This document shows, piece by piece, positions 40,421-43,509 of a DNA stretch of 43,509 nt. The notes under the pieces were generated by a model. The model did not search any database and was not told the DNA's origin. It worked only from the letters and a program-made list of their open reading frames with translations. The position numbers and the translations under genes were made by a program. Source of the DNA: Sharpea porci (lineage in GTDB: Bacteria; Bacillota_I; Bacilli_A; Erysipelotrichales; Coprobacillaceae); contig NZ_VUNM01000023.1 in the NCBI RefSeq assembly GCF_009695655.1, forward strand, positions 1 through 43,509, in the 5' to 3' direction. How positions within the stretch are numbered: the stretch's first letter is position 1; every line of letters begins with the position of its first letter.

Positions 40421-41014
40421 TTATTTTACACCAACAACACTAATATACTGTCCTTGGCCATGATGGACAACAACATCTTGAAAATGAGCTTGAACTAATA
40501 ATGCCTGTAATTCACTTGGGCGATAAATTTTAAAGAAGCCATCAATCTTAGGCCAGTCAATAGCATCAGGATCACTGCCCTCACAAATAATATTGAGGCG
40601 TCCACCTTTCTTCAAGACACGATGGATTTCTTCAAGACCTTTGGTGATATCGGGCCAGAAATAAACTGTCTCAACAGCTGTGACTAAGTCAAACATATTC
40701 TCTTCATATGGCAGATGAGCAACATCGCCCTTTTTTAAGAAGACACGTTTGTTGAGTTCCTCTTTGTTATTAAGCGAAGACATTTCAATACTCTTTGAGG
40801 CATAATCAAGACCATAGACAACACTCTCTTTACTTAGCTTAAGTAGGTCTTTGATTGTGGCACCACCCCCACAGCCAACATCAAGAATGGTCATATGAGG
40901 CTGGTATTCTATTGTATGTAAGCCAAAAGCACGTAATGGAGCATGGCTGATATTCATGCGTTCAAGCATTTTTGCCCCGATATCGCCTACTGGCTTTGCT
41001 GGATTTTCTTTCAT
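40421..41014 (-). CDS. Class I SAM-dependent methyltransferase
   Basis: This 197-residue methyltransferase has the SAM loop LDVGCGGGATIKDLL (about 44-58), GLDYASKSIEMS, KGDVAHLPYEENMFDLV and LEEIHRVLKKGGRL, typical of the UbiE/Methyltransf_11 group that modifies small molecules. Its substrate is unknown. It ends in VVVHHGQGQYISVVGVK. AGGAGG lies 8 nt before ATG 41014. No terminator was found behind it, so it may read into the NifX-like gene, although that gene has its own promoter. Confidence 0.9.
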   Translation of the reverse strand: MKENPAKPVGDIGAKMLERMNISHAPLRAFGLHTIEYQPHMTILDVGCGGGATIKDLLKLSKESVVYGLDYASKSIEMSSLNNKEELNKRVFLKKGDVAHLPYEENMFDLVTAVETVYFWPDITKGLEEIHRVLKKGGRLNIICEGSDPDAIDWPKIDGFFKIYRPSELQALLVQAHFQDVVVHHGQGQYISVVGVK

Positions 41015-41163
41015 AGTAATTTCCTCCTGAAGGCATTATAGCACATGTGACAAAAGAAGAAACGTTTCTTGCAACCTGAAATACAAAGGTATATGATTGT
41101 TGGGAATTCATCTAGAATTCATAATTAAGCAATACGATACGCACAATAAATGAGGTGATTTTA

Positions 41164-41805
41164 ATGCAGAAATTTACATTCAATGATGACAACACTGAAG
41201 AGAAAATTGAAGATCATGTTGATCATTATGCTTATAAAGAAGAAGAAATGAGCCGCAAGGTTGGTAAACGCACACAGCATGAAACCATCCAGCAAGAACA
41301 AATCGAAGAAGAAAAGATACAGGATGACAACGAAGAACAGGAAACAAGAACGTCACGTAACTTTGGTCGTCGTGGTTCTAAAGGCTCCAAAGGCTTTAAA
41401 GGGAGCAAGGGAGCAAGAGGTAAGCGTGGTAAAGCCGGTAAAGTCAAGAAATCTCGCAGTATTTTTTCAACGCTTTTCTTACTTCTGCTTATTCTCATAC
41501 TAGCTGGTGCTATTGCTGTTGGTGGCTATTATGCTTATGAATATTATTTATCCAATGAAGCAAAAGTAACCAATCTTGAAAACAAAGTCAAAGACTTAGG
41601 CAATCAGGCTAAAGACAAGGTTGTTGAAAAGAAAAATGAAGTGACACAAAAAGAAACAACCAATACCAACACAGATGCTTCAACAAACAAATCTGATTCA
41701 TCTAAAAGCAATGACCAAGCTAACACAACAACAAATAAGTCAACAGACGATACTGAAAATAGTTCATCAAATACCAATACAAACACTTCAACAGATCAGC
41801 AATGA
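41164..41805 (+). CDS. Single-pass membrane protein with collagen-like Gly-X-Lys/Arg repeats
   Basis: I do not recognise this 213-residue protein as a family. Residues 1-65 are acidic and Gln/Glu-rich. About 70-97 is a collagen-like tract of nine G-x-y triplets, nearly all ending in Lys or Arg (GSKGFKGSKGARGKRGKAGK). One transmembrane helix (about 104-127) follows, then a short heptad segment (VTNLENKVKDLGNQAKDKV), then a Thr/Asn/Ser-rich tail. The positive-inside rule puts the basic collagen-like segment in the cytoplasm and the Ser/Thr tail outside. ATG 41164 follows GAGGTGAT; the GTG at 41155 is inside that SD. The stop codon is in the terminator. Confidence 0.8.
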   Translation: MQKFTFNDDNTEEKIEDHVDHYAYKEEEMSRKVGKRTQHETIQQEQIEEEKIQDDNEEQETRTSRNFGRRGSKGSKGFKGSKGARGKRGKAGKVKKSRSIFSTLFLLLLILILAGAIAVGGYYAYEYYLSNEAKVTNLENKVKDLGNQAKDKVVEKKNEVTQKETTNTNTDASTNKSDSSKSNDQANTTTNKSTDDTENSSSNTNTNTSTDQQ

Positions 41806-41817
41806 TCTGTTTTTTTC
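41790..41817 (+). terminator. Terminator overlapping the stop of the collagen-like gene
   Basis: AACAGATCA (41790-41798) and TGATCTGTT (41803-41811) form a 9-bp stem with a 4-nt loop, then T6. The TGA stop (41803-41805) starts the second arm. Confidence 0.9.
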
Positions 41818-41824
41818 TATAGAT

Positions 41825-41852
41825 AAAAAAAGCCAGATTCTAAGATCTGACT
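41825..41852 (-). terminator. Terminator overlapping the stop of the HEAT-methyltransferase gene
   Basis: AGCCAGAT (41831-41838) and ATCTGACT (41845-41852) pair over 8 bp with one G-U and a 6-nt loop holding the TAG stop, followed by T6 on the minus strand. Confidence 0.85.
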
Positions 41853-43303
41853 TGAATAATAAAGAAATAGAACTGATTCTTTCCACGGGGAACATCATAA
41901 TGCTCAATAAGTGAAAGATAGCCCTTATTTATACGTAAATTCTTTTCTACAAGAGCTATTTCACTTGTATAGATAAAGGCATAGCCATCAGGTTTAACGA
42001 GACGATGGATACGTTTGAAGAACGTATCATAAAGCTTTTCTAATTCCTGCTTATTACGCATCTGGGCATAGGTTGGCATGTCAGTAATAATTTCATCAAA
42101 CATCTCCCCATTAACAAAACGTAATGCATCTTTATTGACATAATGGATATTGAGATTAGCTGCTTTTGTGTTGCGCTTAGCGGCTTCTAGTCCCTTAGAG
42201 TAGATATCAAGACCTAGGGCAAAGCTTGTTGGACGCATCAGGCATCTTTCAATCAAAGTAATCCCACTACCGACAAAAGGGTCAAGCACTTTGGCATGAT
42301 CAGTCATATAAGGTTTAGCTAATTCCAGTAATGTTGCTGCAACATAGGGCTGCATGGAATTAGAAATGACTTCTTTACGATAATCGAAACGTGGATTTTC
42401 AAGTGTTGATAGTTTTAAATAAGCTGAGACATACCCTTCTCTTAATTCCTTGAATATAATTTCAATCTCATAATTATTGACTACATTTAAGAGCTTATCT
42501 AGATAGAGATCATATAAGCCTTTGACAACAGCCTGAATAAGCTTTGGATCCTTTTCACGTAAGTGATCGGATAAACGGTAATAGAAGACTTCATTGCTAT
42601 CAAATAAACGATCTAGTAAATCAAGTAAATTACTTTGACGGAAGCATTCAATAATGACCTCAGGATTCTTTGGCATATTAGCACATTTATGAATAGGGAT
42701 AATCATGTCACGATAATTACGTAATGGTAATAAATCGTAAACAGAATTTGTACGCACAAGTACCCCCTGTCCAACTGGTTTATATTTTAAATGCAGGACA
42801 TATTCAAAGAGTGTGAACTGATAATAAGGCAATGTTGTAAGAATGACATCAACATTCTTATGTAAAAGTCTGATCATCTTTTTCTTATGTGTTGTATATG
42901 AAAGAATAATAGGATTGAGGATTTTAAGCTGAGCCTGGATATGCTTGCTGTCCGTATGCTCATCCGCTAGTAATTCTGCCTGGATAGCCTTAAGGTCATT
43001 AATGATACTCTTGACATTCTGTTTGCTTAGGGCTTTCAGATAGCTCTCCTTCACGAAATCCTTTTCTTCTTCACGATATGCATTCAACAACAGACTCTTG
43101 ACTGCTGTTTTTCCATAGCATCCTAGAAGAAGTGCGGCATTCTTTCTAATTTTTGGATCCTGGTCATGAAGTAATACTTTTAATTTACTGTAAAGTTCTT
43201 CAGATACAAGCTGCTCATCATCACGCATATCATTCTTTAAAGCAATCAAGTTCTGACGTATATCTTTATTATTAATTATGTTGTGAATTAATTGTTCCCT
43301 CAT
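41840..43303 (-). CDS. HEAT-repeat/RNA methyltransferase fusion (Trm14/RlmL-like)
   Basis: This 487-residue protein has a helical N-terminal half (about 40-130, DPKIRKNAALLLGCYG) like HEAT repeats, and a middle region about 150-300. The C-terminal Rossmann methyltransferase resembles the Trm14/RlmL group: NPRFDYRKEVISNSMQPYVA, LDPFVGSGITLIERCL (SAM loop), ALGLDIYSKGLEAAKRN and the catalytic block ITDMPTYAQ. The usual N/D-P-P-Y is replaced by DMPT, which is closer to the D-hydrophobic-P-F variant of tRNA guanosine N2-methylases. The likely substrate is RNA. ATG 43303 follows GAGGG; the TTG at 43318 is rejected. Confidence 0.82.
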   Translation of the reverse strand: MREQLIHNIINNKDIRQNLIALKNDMRDDEQLVSEELYSKLKVLLHDQDPKIRKNAALLLGCYGKTAVKSLLLNAYREEEKDFVKESYLKALSKQNVKSIINDLKAIQAELLADEHTDSKHIQAQLKILNPIILSYTTHKKKMIRLLHKNVDVILTTLPYYQFTLFEYVLHLKYKPVGQGVLVRTNSVYDLLPLRNYRDMIIPIHKCANMPKNPEVIIECFRQSNLLDLLDRLFDSNEVFYYRLSDHLREKDPKLIQAVVKGLYDLYLDKLLNVVNNYEIEIIFKELREGYVSAYLKLSTLENPRFDYRKEVISNSMQPYVAATLLELAKPYMTDHAKVLDPFVGSGITLIERCLMRPTSFALGLDIYSKGLEAAKRNTKAANLNIHYVNKDALRFVNGEMFDEIITDMPTYAQMRNKQELEKLYDTFFKRIHRLVKPDGYAFIYTSEIALVEKNLRINKGYLSLIEHYDVPRGKNQFYFFIIQVRS

Positions 43304-43327
43304 AGTTTTCCCTCGCAACTTATTCCT

Positions 43328-43389
43328 ATTATATCATAATTGTATACAACTCACAATCACGAAAAAAACGAGAAGACCTAATTGTGAGT
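43328..43389 (-). promoter_or_regulatory. Promoter of the HEAT-methyltransferase gene with 9-bp dyad
   Basis: TTGTGA (43356-43351) and TATAAT (43333-43328) are 17 nt apart on the minus strand. The -35 lies in ACTCACAAT (43349-43357), which is the exact complement of ATTGTGAGT (43381-43389). This dyad with a 23-nt gap sits between the two divergent genes and could be a shared operator. Confidence 0.6.
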
Positions 43390-43501
43390 CAAACATGATA
43401 TTGTCTTTATGTACCAAGAAAGAAAGTGTCCTGAATGATAGATCTGAAAAAAGCATGTTACAATAATCTCCTAACTATTCTATAAGACTTGGAGGTATTG
43501 C

Positions 43502-43509
43502 ATGAGAAA
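43502..43509 (+). CDS. Start of a gene running off the window
   Basis: GGAGGT (43491-43496) followed by 5 nt and ATG (43502), then AGAAA, is a well-formed start. Only the first codons (Met-Arg-Lys) are inside the window, so no product can be assigned. It is divergent from the HEAT-methyltransferase gene. Confidence 0.65.

Noticed and set aside
41232-41498. Pro/Leu-rich antisense frame opposite the collagen-like repeats
   Set aside because: It is the mirror of the Gly-X-Lys triplets and has no start signal.

Overview
The window is a 43.5-kb chromosomal stretch of a low-GC Gram-positive bacterium (Bacillota). The gene set (tmcAL, T-box-controlled pheST, infC-rpmI-rplT, csoR-copA, FMN-riboswitch ribU, prfC, a DegV protein, VanY and a PrgA-like sortase-anchored surface protein) and the codon use suggest an Erysipelotrichales/Coprobacillaceae gut commensal such as a Catenibacterium or Kandleria relative. 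That placement is inference from style, not from a marker-gene comparison. No rRNA, tRNA, CRISPR array, IS element or prophage is visible. Most genes are on the minus strand in short transcripts that end in small, very regular intrinsic terminators.

Layout. 0.1-6 kb: tmcAL (+) converges on an EamA exporter; pheST follows behind a phenylalanyl T-box leader. 6-10 kb: one 1256-residue surface protein (signal peptide, coiled coil, CAP domain, coiled coil, sortase signal) whose promoter spacer is a TA repeat. 10-15.6 kb: a compact minus-strand run of ABC permease, ABC ATPase, YgjP-like metallopeptidase, SpoU rRNA methylase, acylphosphatase, class B sortase, DgkA and an unknown protein. 15.7-17.7 kb: a small membrane protein, a BTAD-type regulator with a GGDEF-like remnant, and a 48-bp perfect palindrome built on (AT)20. 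17.7-25 kb: the infC-rpmI-rplT operon with attenuator leader and AUU start, a pseudouridine synthase, glycerate kinase, PAP2-like protein, RF3, M29 aminopeptidase and cspA. 25-31.8 kb: an orphan BrxF-like P-loop protein under a cre-like site, mnmM, VanY, a small membrane protein, ornithine carbamoyltransferase, hemerythrin, DegV and cytoplasmic alpha-amylase. 31.9-35.3 kb: the copper operon copA-csoR with two CsoR-type operators around its promoter. 35.3-43.5 kb: aspartokinase, ribU with FMN riboswitch, an Ig-like membrane protein, a CpXC/SseB-type protein, an FMN-binding split-barrel protein, a NifX-like protein, a methyltransferase, a collagen-like membrane protein, a HEAT-repeat/RNA-methyltransferase fusion, and the start of one more gene.

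The most notable observations are: (1) a perfect Shine-Dalgarno and in-frame ATG inside the 3' end of copA that would release its last heavy-metal domain as a free CopZ-like copper chaperone; (2) a TA dinucleotide repeat that is exactly the spacer between -35 and -10 of the large surface-protein gene, the layout of a phase-variable promoter; (3) a 10-bp hairpin lying precisely between the Shine-Dalgarno and the GTG start of tmcAL; (4) an orphan BrxF-like gene whose promoter spacer is a near-perfect cre; (5) a genome habit of folding intrinsic terminators over stop codons, seen at about a dozen genes here.
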